Shown here: piece by piece, positions 53,759-63,309 of the stretch
Layout: each line of letters begins with the position of its first letter
Numbering within the stretch: the first letter of the stretch is position 1
Assembly: GCA_964450715.1 (NCBI GenBank)
Contig: CAYVFC010000029.1
Coordinates: forward strand, 1-64,000
DNA length: 64,000 nucleotides
Reading direction: 5' to 3'
Source of the DNA: CAYVFC01 sp964450715
GTDB lineage: Bacteria > Myxococcota_A > Polyangia > Polyangiales > JAFGIB01
The notes under the pieces: generated by a model
The model's input: the letters and a program-made list of their open reading frames with translations, nothing else
Told to the model about the DNA's origin: nothing
The model's database searches: none
Program-made: the position numbers and the translations under genes

Positions 53759-54712
53759 GTGCGTAAACGAACCGACCAGAGCGAGAAGAACCACCAACAG
53801 GGATCCTCCCCGGCGACCTGGGACATCGAACAGATGCGGGCGGAGCTGTTCGAGCGGTTGCTGGAGGCTGCCGTAGAGGAGCAGCTGCAGCTGACCAGGG
53901 CGAGGCTCCAGTACGAGGTCGAGCACAGCGAAGAGTGCCAGCAGCTGCTCGGACGCTGGCCCGAGATGAACGGAGCGGACCGGGTCGAGGCGTGGAAGAA
54001 CCTGCTGGTGGCGGGGATCCAGGCCGTGCGCGGGATCAGCCCGGTCTGTATCCGCTGCGGCGAGTGCTGCCGGCTGGGCAGCCCTACCCTGCACCTGTCC
54101 GACCTCGAGCTGGTGCGCGGGGAGAGCATTCCACTGGACCAGCTGGTGACGATTCGCAAGGGAGAGCCGGCCCGGATTCCCGGAGGAGGCGATCCGTTCT
54201 TCATTCCGCAGGAGCGCGTCAAGCTGAAGGAGAAGCCGGGAGGAACACAGTGCGTCTTCCTCGAATCCCCGGGGAACGTCTGCCGCATCTACGAATCACG
54301 CCCGGCCCAGTGTCGCGCGCAGGTCTGCTGGGACAGCAGCGACTGGAAGAAGCTGGCGAAAGAGGAACCACCGCTGAGCCGCTACCAGCTCTTCGAGGGA
54401 GTGAACGAGATCACCGAGCTACTGGCGGAACACGACCGGCGTTGCTCGTTCGATACCCTGCGCGAGGCATTCGAGAGTCTGGAGAAGACCGGCGGAGAGA
54501 GCTTGGACGATGCGCTACAGGCGGTGGCCTTCGAAGATCACTTCCGCAACTTCGTCACCGAGCAGCTCAACCTGCCGCGTGAAGCCATGGAGCTCTTTTT
54601 CGGCCGAAGCTTCCAGGATCGCGTGGGGCTATTCGGTTTTCGGATCGAGCAGCGACCCGACGGCACGCGCATTCTTCTGCAAAACCAGGGGACGGTGATC
54701 GAGGCGGGCTGA
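53759..54712 (+). CDS. YkgJ-type cysteine-cluster protein
   Basis: About 317 aa from the GTG at 53759 with GAGG upstream (an upstream ATG gives a non-typical N-terminus). A Glu-rich helical region (about 20-95) precedes the YkgJ-like part (about 98-190): CIRCGECCRLGSPTLHLSDLE, then CVFLESPGNVCRIYESRPAQCRAQVCW. These Cys residues probably bind a zinc ion or Fe-S cluster. The rest (about 190-317) is helical and ends in a beta hairpin. Reaction unknown. Convergent with polA, whose stop is 9 bp away. Confidence 0.8.
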   Translation: MRKRTDQSEKNHQQGSSPATWDIEQMRAELFERLLEAAVEEQLQLTRARLQYEVEHSEECQQLLGRWPEMNGADRVEAWKNLLVAGIQAVRGISPVCIRCGECCRLGSPTLHLSDLELVRGESIPLDQLVTIRKGEPARIPGGGDPFFIPQERVKLKEKPGGTQCVFLESPGNVCRIYESRPAQCRAQVCWDSSDWKKLAKEEPPLSRYQLFEGVNEITELLAEHDRRCSFDTLREAFESLEKTGGESLDDALQAVAFEDHFRNFVTEQLNLPREAMELFFGRSFQDRVGLFGFRIEQRPDGTRILLQNQGTVIEAG

Positions 54713-54720
54713 AAGCGGCA

Positions 54721-57534
54721 CTAGTGCGCCTGGCCCCAGCTCGAGCCCCAACCCAGGTCCACCACCAGCGGCACCTCGAGCTCGGCCGCTCCCTGCATGC
54801 CCTCGCGGACCAGCTCGTCAAGCTGTTGTTTCTCCTCGGGCGGCGCTTCTAGCACCAGCTCGTCGTGGACCGTGAGCAGCAAGCGGCTCTTCAGCTTCTG
54901 CCGCTTCATCTCGCGGTCGACCGCCACCATGGCCATCTTGATGATGTCGGCGGCCGTGCCCTGTATGGGCGTGTTGCGCGCCATTCGTTCGGCCTGCTGC
55001 CGGGTATTGCGGTTGCCGCTGTTCAGCTCGGGCAGCGGGCGGCGGCGCCCGTACAGCGTCCGTACGAAGCCCGTCTGTCGGGCCTCCTCGACCACCTGTT
55101 TCAGGTAGGCGTCGACCCCCGCGTAACGTTGGAAGAAGGCATCGATATAGCGGCCGGCCCGCGGGCGATCGATGCGCAGCGAACGCGCGAGCGCGAACTG
55201 GGTTTGACCGTAGATGACCGCGTAGTTGACCACCTTGGCCTGCGCGCGCATCTCGCGGGTGACCTCGCCTTCCGGCACGCCGAAGACCGCGCTGGCGGTT
55301 CGCGTGTGTACGTCCTGCCCCTCGCCGAATGCCTCGACCAGCGCGGCGTCCCCGCTGATGTGCGCTAGAACCCGGAGCTCGATCTGAGAGTAGTCCGCGG
55401 AGAGCAGCTCCCATCCCTCGCGCGGGATGAAGGCGTTGCGGATGCAACGGCCGAGCTTGGTGCGGACCGGGATGTTTTGCAGGTTCGGATCGCGCGAGGA
55501 GAGCCGCCCGGTGGCGGTGACGTCTTGGTGAAACTCGGTGTGGATACGCCCGGTGTGCGGATCGACCTGCCCTGGCAGGGTGTCCAGGTAGGTGTTCTTC
55601 AGCTTGGCCAGCGTGCGGTGGTCCAGCACCGCCGCCGGCAGCTCGTGCAGAGCGGCCAGCTCCTCCAGGGTGTCGCGGTCGGTCGAGCGCGCGGTTTTGG
55701 TACGGCGGATCACCGGCAGCCCCAGGTTGTCGAAGAGGATGGATTCCAGTTGTCGGGGCGAGCCCAGGTTGAAGGCGCGGCCGGCCAGCTTCTGGCACCG
55801 CTCCTGCAGCTCCGCGAGCTGCCGCCCGACCGTCTTGGATAGATCGAGTAATTGCGCGGCGTCCAGCCGTATCCCCTCTCGCTCCATCTCCGCCAGGATC
55901 GACGCCAGCGGTATCTCTATCTGCTGCATCAGTTGCTCGCATCCGGCCGCTTGCAGTCGTGGCCGCATGCGCTCCGCGCATTCGAGCGTTGCTCGTGCCA
56001 TTTCTCCCGCCGCCTCCCAGGTCTCGGGAGGCGTCTTCGACTCATTTCCGCCCGATCCGAGATCGAGCTCGCCCTGAGTCCCGCTCGTCGCTTCGCCCGA
56101 GACCAGCCGTTGTTGCACCTCCAAATCGAGGTCCAGCACTGCACGGGCCACGTCCCTGAGGGTGTGTGCGCGCCGTTCCGGATCCAGCAGGTAACTGGCG
56201 ACCGTGGTGTCGAAGACGACTCCAGCGAGCGGTAACTGTCGACTGGCCAGGGCGATAGCGTCCCGCTTCGCATCGGAGCAGACCTTGGACAGGGCCGCGT
56301 CGCCCAGCAGCTGCTCGAACCAGACCCCCTTGCCGCCGTCCGTTCGCTCGCCGAGCCGACCGTCGCCGGTTACGACCACGGCCGTGCGGATCTCCGCGTC
56401 CGCGCTCGGCCGGGGATCTCGCCAGGCGAAGGCGATGCCTCTGAGCTCGATCGCCACCGCGCGCCGACCCCGGGTGACGGCCACCAGGGCCATCTGCTCC
56501 GCCGCGCCGAGCTCTGCCGCCAGCCGTTTCAGATCCGCGGCGCTGCGGGCGATGCGCGCGGCCGGCCCGGGCTCGCGCCGGCGCGAGCGGGAAGGCGGCG
56601 CCGCTTCGGCGTCCGGCTCGGCTCTCTCGTTCTCCGTCTGCAGCTGGGCCAGCAGCCGGGTGAAGCCCAGCTCCTTGAATAGGTCGATCAAGCGCGCGTC
56701 GGCTCGGCCGGAAAACCCCAGCCGTTCGGGATCGAAGTCCAGCTCCAGATCCTCCCGTAAGCTGACCAGGTCCCGAGAGCGGTAGGCCGCCTCCCGGTGC
56801 TCCCGTAGCTTGTCTCGCAGCTTGGCGCGCGCGATCTGTTCCAGGTTGGCGTAGATTCCGTCCAGATCGCCGTGCGCCTCGAGCAACGCTACCGCCGTCT
56901 TGGGCCCTACCGAGGGAACGCCCGGTACGTTGTCCGAGCTATCCCCCACCAGCGCCAGCAGGTCGCGCACCCGTTCCGGCTCTACGCCCAGCTTATCGCG
57001 GGTCTCCGCCTTTCCGTAGAGCTTGTCGCGCATGGAGTCAAACATCCAGACCCGGTCGTCAACCAGTTGCAGCAGATCCTTGTCCGCGCTGACCATCACC
57101 ACGCTCAGATCGCGTCCGCGGGCCTGGTGGACCAGCGAGGCGATGACGTCGTCCGCCTCCATCCCGTCCTGCTGGAAGACCTCGATGCCCTGGGCCTCGA
57201 CCACCTGGCGCACCCGCTCCATTTGCTGTTTGAGGTCGGGCGGAGCCGGCGGCCGGTTGGCCTTGTAGGTCGGGTCGAGTTGATGGCGGAAGGACTTGGT
57301 CCGGGAGTCCATGGCCACCGCCAGAAGCGCCGGTCGTTTCTGGGCTATCAACTTCAATAGCATGGAGGTCACGCCCAGAACCGCGTGCGTGGGCTCCCCG
57401 CGCGGGCTGTTGAGCGGCGGAAGCGCGTGGTAGGCGCGGAACACGTAGCCGCTGATGTCGACTACGTACAGGGTGCGCGGGTCGCCCGGCGCGGGCGGGG
57501 CGCTGGTTCCCGGATCGTTTTGGGCCATCGCCAC
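54721..57534 (-). CDS. polA: DNA polymerase I
   Basis: 937 aa. N-terminal 5' nuclease (about 20-310: YVVDISGYVFRAYHAL, KANRPPAPPDLKQQM, GMEADDVIASL, VSADKDLLQL). A middle exonuclease-like domain (about 340-530) lacks the DxE at Exo I and the YxxxD at Exo III, so proofreading is likely lost. Polymerase domain from about 540 with motif A SADYSQIELRVLAHISGD, O-helix, and motif C LLTVHDELVLEAP. At the site of E. coli Phe762 it carries Tyr771 (KVVNYAVIYGQ). It repairs DNA and removes Okazaki primers. Confidence 0.96.
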   Translation of the reverse strand: MAMAQNDPGTSAPPAPGDPRTLYVVDISGYVFRAYHALPPLNSPRGEPTHAVLGVTSMLLKLIAQKRPALLAVAMDSRTKSFRHQLDPTYKANRPPAPPDLKQQMERVRQVVEAQGIEVFQQDGMEADDVIASLVHQARGRDLSVVMVSADKDLLQLVDDRVWMFDSMRDKLYGKAETRDKLGVEPERVRDLLALVGDSSDNVPGVPSVGPKTAVALLEAHGDLDGIYANLEQIARAKLRDKLREHREAAYRSRDLVSLREDLELDFDPERLGFSGRADARLIDLFKELGFTRLLAQLQTENERAEPDAEAAPPSRSRRREPGPAARIARSAADLKRLAAELGAAEQMALVAVTRGRRAVAIELRGIAFAWRDPRPSADAEIRTAVVVTGDGRLGERTDGGKGVWFEQLLGDAALSKVCSDAKRDAIALASRQLPLAGVVFDTTVASYLLDPERRAHTLRDVARAVLDLDLEVQQRLVSGEATSGTQGELDLGSGGNESKTPPETWEAAGEMARATLECAERMRPRLQAAGCEQLMQQIEIPLASILAEMEREGIRLDAAQLLDLSKTVGRQLAELQERCQKLAGRAFNLGSPRQLESILFDNLGLPVIRRTKTARSTDRDTLEELAALHELPAAVLDHRTLAKLKNTYLDTLPGQVDPHTGRIHTEFHQDVTATGRLSSRDPNLQNIPVRTKLGRCIRNAFIPREGWELLSADYSQIELRVLAHISGDAALVEAFGEGQDVHTRTASAVFGVPEGEVTREMRAQAKVVNYAVIYGQTQFALARSLRIDRPRAGRYIDAFFQRYAGVDAYLKQVVEEARQTGFVRTLYGRRRPLPELNSGNRNTRQQAERMARNTPIQGTAADIIKMAMVAVDREMKRQKLKSRLLLTVHDELVLEAPPEEKQQLDELVREGMQGAAELEVPLVVDLGWGSSWGQAH

Positions 57535-57710
57535 CCGACGATTCTACGCCGCGGGTCGCCGGTCAACCCCGCTTCGTCCAGTGCCGGTCGCGCGCCCGAC
57601 CCGCGCGCTCCCTTGCGCGGGGTGGCACCCTCGTGCTAATCGCCCCGCGTCGGTTTTCTACCCGGTCGGACCGGCGAGGACCCACCGCCGCACCGCCGGT
57701 ATCCGCTCAC

Positions 57711-59291
57711 ATGTTCGACGCTCTCAGTAAGGGTTTTCGCAGCGCACGCAACCGCCTTGCCGGTGTGACGGAGCTGTCCGAGGAGAACCTGGATCAGGCG
57801 CTGCACGACGTACGGCTTTCTCTACTGGAGGCCGACGTGGAGCTCACCGTGGCCAAGCGTTTCCTGGCCACGGTGAAGGAGAAGGCCGTCGGCGAGGTGA
57901 TCAAGACCTCGGCGGTGCTCAAGGGCAAGAAGGTATCCATCGGCCCGGGCGAGCGGTTCATCAAGATCTGCCAGGACGAGATCGAACGGCTGATGGCCAG
58001 CGAGGGACCCGCGGTTACCTTCGTACCCCGGCCGGGCATCACCACCATCATGGTCGTCGGGCTGCAGGGCTCGGGCAAGACCACCACCGCAGCCAAGCTG
58101 GCCAAGCTGCTCGGCAAGCAGGGGCGCAAGCCGCTGCTGGTGGCCGCGGACTTGCAGCGCCCCGGCGCGATCGAGCAGTTACAGGTGCTCGGGGAGCGGA
58201 TCGACATACCGGTCTTCGCCATGCCCGGCAGCACTCCGCTCGACATCTGCCGGCAGGCGCCCGCCCAGGCCCGCAAGCTCAAGTGCGACACGGTGATCTG
58301 CGATACCGCCGGTCGGCTGGCCATCGACGAGGTGCTGATGGCCGAGCTCGGCGAGATCAAGGACCGGACCAAGCCGACCAACATCTTCCTGGTCATCGAT
58401 TCCATGATCGGCCAGGACGCGGTGCAGACGGCGGTCTCCTTCCACCAGCGCCTGAACTTGAACGGAGTCATTCTGACCAAGCTCGACGGCGACGCCCGCG
58501 GCGGGGCGGCCCTGTCGGTGAGAGAGGTGACCGGAGCCCCCATCAAGTTCCTGGGTGTCGGCGAATCGATGGACGGGATCGAGGAGTTTCGGCCGGACGG
58601 GCTGGCCAGCCGCATTCTCGGATTCGGCGACGTGGTCGGCCTGATGAAGGACTTCGAAGAGGTCGTCGACGAGGAGAAGGCGGAAAAGGACGCGAAGAAG
58701 ATGCTTCGCGGTCAGTTCACCTTCGACGACTTCCTGGAGCAGATCGCCACCATCCAGAAGATGGGCCCTCTACAGGAGGTATTCGAGAAGCTGCCCTTCT
58801 TCGCCGAGAGCGTGCCCGAGGGCTTCCAGATTGACGATCGCGAGTTGGGAAAGATTCGGGCCATCGTCAGCTCGATGACCACGCAAGAGCGGCGCAAGCC
58901 CGAGCTGTTCGTCAGGCAGCCCGCGCGCATCAAGCGCGTGGCCCGGGGATCCGGCCGCGAGGAAAAAGACATCAACGATCTGCTGCAGAGATTCGACTTC
59001 ATGCAGAAGATGATGGGGCAGATCGGCCAGCAGGCGAGCTTCCTGCAGAAGATTCCGGGCATGAAACGGCTGGCCATGCAGAAGAAAATGCTGGATTCCG
59101 TCAAGGCCGGGGGACTGGAAGGCAATCCCATGATGGCCAACCTGGCGGAAAACCTGCTGCAGGCGGCCGTGGCCGGCGACGGCGACGCCTCCGCAGTCGG
59201 TCGATCCGTCAAGGGTAAAGGAGGCGACCTGAAGAGCAAGAAGAACCAGAGAAAGGCGCAGAGAAAGGCGCGTAGGAAGTCGCGTCGTTAG
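57711..59291 (+). CDS. ffh: Signal recognition particle protein Ffh
   Basis: 526 aa from the ATG at 57711. N domain (about 1-90), G domain with P-loop GLQGSGKTTTAAKLAKLL, DTAGRL and TKLDGDARGGAALS, and the M domain from about 300 with SMTTQERRKPELFV, then RIKRVARGSGREEKDINDLLQRFDFMQKMM that binds 4.5S RNA. The Met-rich part (FLQKIPGMKRLAMQKKMLDSVK) binds signal sequences. About 75 residues longer than typical because of a Lys/Arg-rich C-terminal tail. SRP RNA is not recognised in this window. Confidence 0.97.
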   Translation: MFDALSKGFRSARNRLAGVTELSEENLDQALHDVRLSLLEADVELTVAKRFLATVKEKAVGEVIKTSAVLKGKKVSIGPGERFIKICQDEIERLMASEGPAVTFVPRPGITTIMVVGLQGSGKTTTAAKLAKLLGKQGRKPLLVAADLQRPGAIEQLQVLGERIDIPVFAMPGSTPLDICRQAPAQARKLKCDTVICDTAGRLAIDEVLMAELGEIKDRTKPTNIFLVIDSMIGQDAVQTAVSFHQRLNLNGVILTKLDGDARGGAALSVREVTGAPIKFLGVGESMDGIEEFRPDGLASRILGFGDVVGLMKDFEEVVDEEKAEKDAKKMLRGQFTFDDFLEQIATIQKMGPLQEVFEKLPFFAESVPEGFQIDDRELGKIRAIVSSMTTQERRKPELFVRQPARIKRVARGSGREEKDINDLLQRFDFMQKMMGQIGQQASFLQKIPGMKRLAMQKKMLDSVKAGGLEGNPMMANLAENLLQAAVAGDGDASAVGRSVKGKGGDLKSKKNQRKAQRKARRKSRR

Positions 59292-59371
59292 AGCGGAAAA
59301 CAGGCTGCCGCGCCGACTGGTTTTTGCGGCTACTTTTTGCCATTCTCACCATTCACCGGAGCGAGGGCATC

Positions 59372-60775
59372 ATGAACATTTTCAAACCGTTGACCTGCGT
59401 AGCGATGCTCGCCTCGATCGTCTCGACCGGATGCGTGGAGAAATCGAGGCGCCTTTCTCCCGCCGAGCAGCGAACGCTGAAAACTTTGATCTCGAAGCAA
59501 CAACCGAAGCCGCAGCACGGGCTCGACATCAAGTTCGAGGACAAGATTCGCTTGCTGGGCTATGACGTCGATAAGCCCTTTGTACGACCCGGCGAGCCCT
59601 TTCGAGTTACCTGGTACTGGAAGGCCGAGAAGGACATCGAAGAGGGCTGGAAGCTGTTCACGCACATCGCCGACGCCACCAACATCAGCCGGATCAACGC
59701 CGACACCGATCGCGCTATCCGTAACCTGTACCCGCCAGAAGAGTGGAAGGCCGGCGAATATATCAAGGACGTACAGGAGCTGTTCCTGCCCGTCTCCTGG
59801 GAGTCGCCCGAGGCCAGGCTCTACCTGGGCCTATGGAACGGACCGCATCGCATGCACATCACCAAGGGCCCGGATGACGGCGAGCACCGGGTGCTGGGGC
59901 TGACGGTGAAGGTAAGGACGTTGCCGGTGCTGACCGCGCACCGGGTCGAGGAGAAGGTCGCCGTGGACGGCAAGCTCGGGGAGTGGGCGAAGGCGGCCAA
60001 GAGCACGCCCTTCGTCAACACGCAGACGGGCGAGCCCGGCGCCTTCCAGGCAAGCACTCGCGTCATGTACGACGATGCCCACCTTTACGTCGCTTTCGAG
60101 GTCGCCGATACCTTCCTCAAGAGCTCCTTTCAGAAGCACGACGACCACCTCTGGGAACAGGACGCCGTCGAGATCATGATCGATCCGAACGGTGACGGGC
60201 GCGACTACTTCGAGATCCAGGCCTCGCCTCTCGGCGTGGTCTTCGACACCCGTTACGCCACGCGACGGCAACCCAAGCCCTGGGGCGAGCTCGGCTGGCA
60301 GAGCAAGGCGGAAGTAAAGGTAGAGACGAAGGGTACGGCTAACGACGAGGATGCCGACCAGGGATACACGGTGGAGATGGCCCTGCCCTGGAGCGCCTTC
60401 GCCCCCCAGGTCGCCAATCCGCCCCGCGCCGACGCGGTCTGGCGCGTCAACTTCTTCGTCATGGACGCGCAGAAGATCGGGATGAGGGCCGCCGGCTGGT
60501 CGCCGCCGCGCGTGCCGGATTTTCATACCCTAGACCGCTTCGGCCAGTTGAAGTTCCCGGTCGACGTGTCGGGCGCGCAGTCGTCGGCGCCTCCTGCGGA
60601 CCCGGGCGAGCAGCCCGCGACCGGCGAAGGTGAAGGCGCACCGGTGGGGCAATCCGCCGCACCAAAGGCGGAAAAGCCGGCGGCAACACCGGCTGCGGCT
60701 GCTGACGAGAGCGCTCAGCCCCCGGCGGTGGAGTCGGCTGCGCCTGCTACCGCGACTGAAAAGCCCGCGAAATAG
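59372..60775 (+). CDS. Lipoprotein with CBM9-like domain
   Basis: 467 aa from the ATG at 59372. Signal with lipobox VSTGC (Cys about 22). A small beta domain (about 50-190: VRPGEPFRVTWYWKAEKDIEEGWKLFTHI) is followed by a family 9 carbohydrate-binding-like region (about 205-400), which includes KLGEWAKAAKSTPFVN, HLYVAFEVADTFL, WEQDAVEIMIDPNGDGRDYFEIQASPLGVVFD and DADQGYTVEMALPWSAF. The last 80 residues are a disordered Pro/Ala/Glu tail. Family members bind cell-wall or plant sugars or occur in surface decoration enzymes; substrate not clear. 80 bp after ffh. Confidence 0.8.
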   Translation: MNIFKPLTCVAMLASIVSTGCVEKSRRLSPAEQRTLKTLISKQQPKPQHGLDIKFEDKIRLLGYDVDKPFVRPGEPFRVTWYWKAEKDIEEGWKLFTHIADATNISRINADTDRAIRNLYPPEEWKAGEYIKDVQELFLPVSWESPEARLYLGLWNGPHRMHITKGPDDGEHRVLGLTVKVRTLPVLTAHRVEEKVAVDGKLGEWAKAAKSTPFVNTQTGEPGAFQASTRVMYDDAHLYVAFEVADTFLKSSFQKHDDHLWEQDAVEIMIDPNGDGRDYFEIQASPLGVVFDTRYATRRQPKPWGELGWQSKAEVKVETKGTANDEDADQGYTVEMALPWSAFAPQVANPPRADAVWRVNFFVMDAQKIGMRAAGWSPPRVPDFHTLDRFGQLKFPVDVSGAQSSAPPADPGEQPATGEGEGAPVGQSAAPKAEKPAATPAAAADESAQPPAVESAAPATATEKPAK

Positions 60776-60845
60776 TCCGTTCGGCTTTCCGAAGCCCGAA
60801 ACGCCGAGCCGCGTAGGCAGCGACCTGACACGGTAGGGCGCGGGT

Positions 60846-61415
60846 TCAGGCGTCCGAGGGCGACATGATGGTCAGGCGGGCGGGGTCGATGCCCGCGCCT
60901 TTGAGGGTGTGCGACCAGCGCTCTTCGAAGGGCACGTCGAAGACGACTCCCTCGTCCAGATCGGTCGGGATCCAGGCGCCCCGGGCGATCTCGTTGTCGA
61001 GTTGCCCCGCTCCCCATCCGGCGTAACCCAGGGCCAGCAACAAGCGATTCGGCCCGTTTCCCTGGATGACGTTCTCGAGCAGAGCGCGCGATGCGCTCAC
61101 CGCCAGCCCCTCGGAAACCTTTACCGCGCCCTCGGTCGCTTCGTCGAATCCCCTTTGGTCGAAGATGATCCAGCCGGTATCCGGCGCCACCGGGCCTCCC
61201 ACCAGCACCGGGGCATCGGCCGCGATGGGCTTGTCCTCCTGGAATCCGAGCTTGACGATCATTCCCGAAAGCATGACCGAGGCCGGCCGGTTGACCACGA
61301 ATCCGAGGGAGCCCTCTGGCCGATGATCCACCAGCAGCACGACCGTTCTGTGGAAGTTCGGTTCGAGCAGGGAGGGGGCAGCGACCAGGAACCCCGGCGA
61401 CAGATCCGTCTTCAT
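60846..61415 (-). CDS. YqgE/AlgH family protein
   Basis: 189 aa from the ATG at 61415. Full-length YqgE signature: GFLVAAPSLLEPNFHRTVVLLVDHRPEGSLGFVVNRP, then VLVGGPVAPDTGWIIFDQ and LLALGYAGWGAGQLDNEIARGAWI. The family is widespread and soluble; AlgH affects alginate regulation in Pseudomonas, but the biochemical function is unknown. Length matches the family. Same strand as the GT-C gene 60 bp upstream. Confidence 0.92.
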   Translation of the reverse strand: MKTDLSPGFLVAAPSLLEPNFHRTVVLLVDHRPEGSLGFVVNRPASVMLSGMIVKLGFQEDKPIAADAPVLVGGPVAPDTGWIIFDQRGFDEATEGAVKVSEGLAVSASRALLENVIQGNGPNRLLLALGYAGWGAGQLDNEIARGAWIPTDLDEGVVFDVPFEERWSHTLKGAGIDPARLTIMSPSDA

Positions 61416-61475
61416 GATCTCAAGAGTGCACCAGACCCACCGGTTCCGCAATGGCCGGCAGGGGCCGCTGAAGTG

Positions 61476-62936
61476 TTACCGAGCCAGTTCGCGCGCTTCG
61501 GAGTCGCGCAACAGCACCACGTAGTAGTAGCTCGGCGAGTAAGCGACCACGCGCGATACCCGGAAGCGCCGCCGGATCCAGGCTTGCGAGGCAAGGGACT
61601 GCTCGACCGGAAAACCATTTATACGATCTAGCCTACCCAGCTCATCCACCAGGGGAGGCCGGTCGCCGTGTAGAACAAGGGCGTCGGGATTCCTGGCCCG
61701 CAGGTAATCCGGATCTATCCGCTTGGAGAGGTGGCCGCCGGGACTGGCTGCCACCACCGGATCGGTGATGCCGGCCAGATCGACGACCTCCACTCCGCTC
61801 CGGTAGGCCAGGTATCCCACGTCGACCAGCGCTACCGTGCGTGCGCGCTCGGCCAGCCATAGCGCCAGCGGCTCGCCTACGCGCTGGCGCGCCGCGCCCG
61901 CCGCCCGCACCTCTGGAAGCTGAAGCACCGAGTCGAGCGCTGGCGCCAGAAAGCAAAGACAGACGGCCGCGAGCACCGGGTACAGCCGCCGGCGGCGACT
62001 GCGGACGGCGCGGACCGCTCCTGCGGCGGCCAGCATCGCGTAGACCGGCAACACCGGCGCGAAGAGGCGGAAGCCGGGCATCCAGTCGCCTCCGGCCAGC
62101 ACGACCGCCACCGCGTGCGCGGCGCAGGCCAGGGCCGCTGTCCTCTCGGCGCGGCCGCCTTTCCGCGCGGCGTACCAGGCCAGCAACAGGCCCGCCCCAC
62201 CGGTACAGAACGACAGGGAGATAAGCGCGTACTGAACGCCGTTTTGCAGAGGGCCCGGCTTAGCGTAAAAGGCCTGCGGCAGGGCGTGACCGAACATCGC
62301 CAGCCTGAAAACGATGACGCCGAGTGCACCGGCCGAGGCAACGGCGAGCGCCCGGTAGCCCGCGCTGCGCTCGCGAGTGAACAGCGCCGCGAGCAGCACC
62401 GCGCTGCCGAGCGCCATCTCCGGGCGCAGCCAGGCGAGGCAAGCGATGGCCACCCCCACCGTCCAGGCACGGGGTCGCGGCCGGCGCGTTGCGGCCAGTA
62501 CCGCCACCGAGAACGCCAGCGTCGCCGCTCCGGTCTCCAGCCCGGCCACTGCCCACACTCCGGGCGTGGACTGTACCGCCAGCAGCGCTGCGGCCGTACA
62601 GGCCGTGAGCTTCCCGCTGGCGCGCGAGCGAAGACGCGCGACCGAGAGCGCGGCGGCCAGCGCCATGCAGGCGAGGCCGGCGAGCTTGGCCGCTGCCACG
62701 GGCTGCAGCGAAAACGCACGCGCCGCTGCCGAGGGCAGGAGCCAGAGCGGACCGGTGACTCCATCGCTCGGCGTCCCGTCATTCATGGTGTACCCCTTGC
62801 CCTCGGCGAGCCGGGCGCCGTAGCGAGCGACGACAAAGGCGTCATCGACGGTGAAGGGCCAGGACCAGGCGCCTACCGCCAGGACCAGAACGAAGCTCGC
62901 GACCGCTGAAAGCGGAACCATGGGTGCCGAACGCAT
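61476..62936 (-). CDS. Polytopic GT-C glycosyltransferase-like membrane protein
   Basis: About 486 aa from the ATG at 62936, just after an AAGGAGGTG ribosome site; spacing is tight, so the Met seven codons in is an alternative. The open frame runs further upstream into repeat A3, but that extension is an artefact. First external loop WPFTVDDAFVVARYGARLAEGKGYTMNDG has the DD pair typical of GT-C enzymes of the AftB-like group. Ten or more helices follow, then a soluble C-terminal part (VALVDVGYLAYRSGVEVVDLAGITDPVVAASPGG). Likely adds a sugar to a surface polymer. Confidence 0.8.
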   Translation of the reverse strand: MRSAPMVPLSAVASFVLVLAVGAWSWPFTVDDAFVVARYGARLAEGKGYTMNDGTPSDGVTGPLWLLPSAAARAFSLQPVAAAKLAGLACMALAAALSVARLRSRASGKLTACTAAALLAVQSTPGVWAVAGLETGAATLAFSVAVLAATRRPRPRAWTVGVAIACLAWLRPEMALGSAVLLAALFTRERSAGYRALAVASAGALGVIVFRLAMFGHALPQAFYAKPGPLQNGVQYALISLSFCTGGAGLLLAWYAARKGGRAERTAALACAAHAVAVVLAGGDWMPGFRLFAPVLPVYAMLAAAGAVRAVRSRRRRLYPVLAAVCLCFLAPALDSVLQLPEVRAAGAARQRVGEPLALWLAERARTVALVDVGYLAYRSGVEVVDLAGITDPVVAASPGGHLSKRIDPDYLRARNPDALVLHGDRPPLVDELGRLDRINGFPVEQSLASQAWIRRRFRVSRVVAYSPSYYYVVLLRDSEARELAR

Positions 62937-62957
62937 CACCTCCTTCGAGCCTGTTTC

Positions 62958-63117
62958 GAAGCGGTTTCGAAACCGCTCCCGTCGTCCTTCGGGCGGGGCG
63001 GCCCCATCTGCGGCGTCGCTCCTGCTCGAAACAGCCCCGCTATTCCTCGTCGTCGCTCCTTGCATCTGGGGCCGCCGCGCTGCGAAATACTCGGTCCGGG
63101 GTTTCTGAAGCCGCTTC
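62958..63117. repeat. Family A palindromic element, copy A3
   Basis: Core 62976-63098, closely matching A1 and A2. Arms 62958-62974 and 63100-63117 pair with one mismatch and one indel (GAAGCGG/CCGCTTC ends). It sits between the GT-C gene start and the 7TM-HD gene. The internal stem 62998-63006/63067-63075 differs from A1 by a paired change. The rest of the 373-bp divergent gap (63118-63309) shows no recognisable feature. Confidence 0.8.
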
Positions 63118-63309
63118 TTCGGGCGCATCGCGCGCCTTCCGGGGGACCCTACGCGCTTCGTCTGGAGAATGGTATACTACCGGTCGAAGCGGACCGCGAA
63201 ACCGAGGGGCGAGTCGCCCCCGCTTGCAGTACTCCCGAGACGGATATCGTTCGCTAACGGCAACGATCGCTTTCGAACTGGGCCAGCAATCGATAACAGC
63301 CTTCGCTCC

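Noticed and set aside
62958..63117. Treating family A or B as insertion sequences
   Set aside because: No transposase is encoded and the arms vary between copies, so the IS label is not supported.
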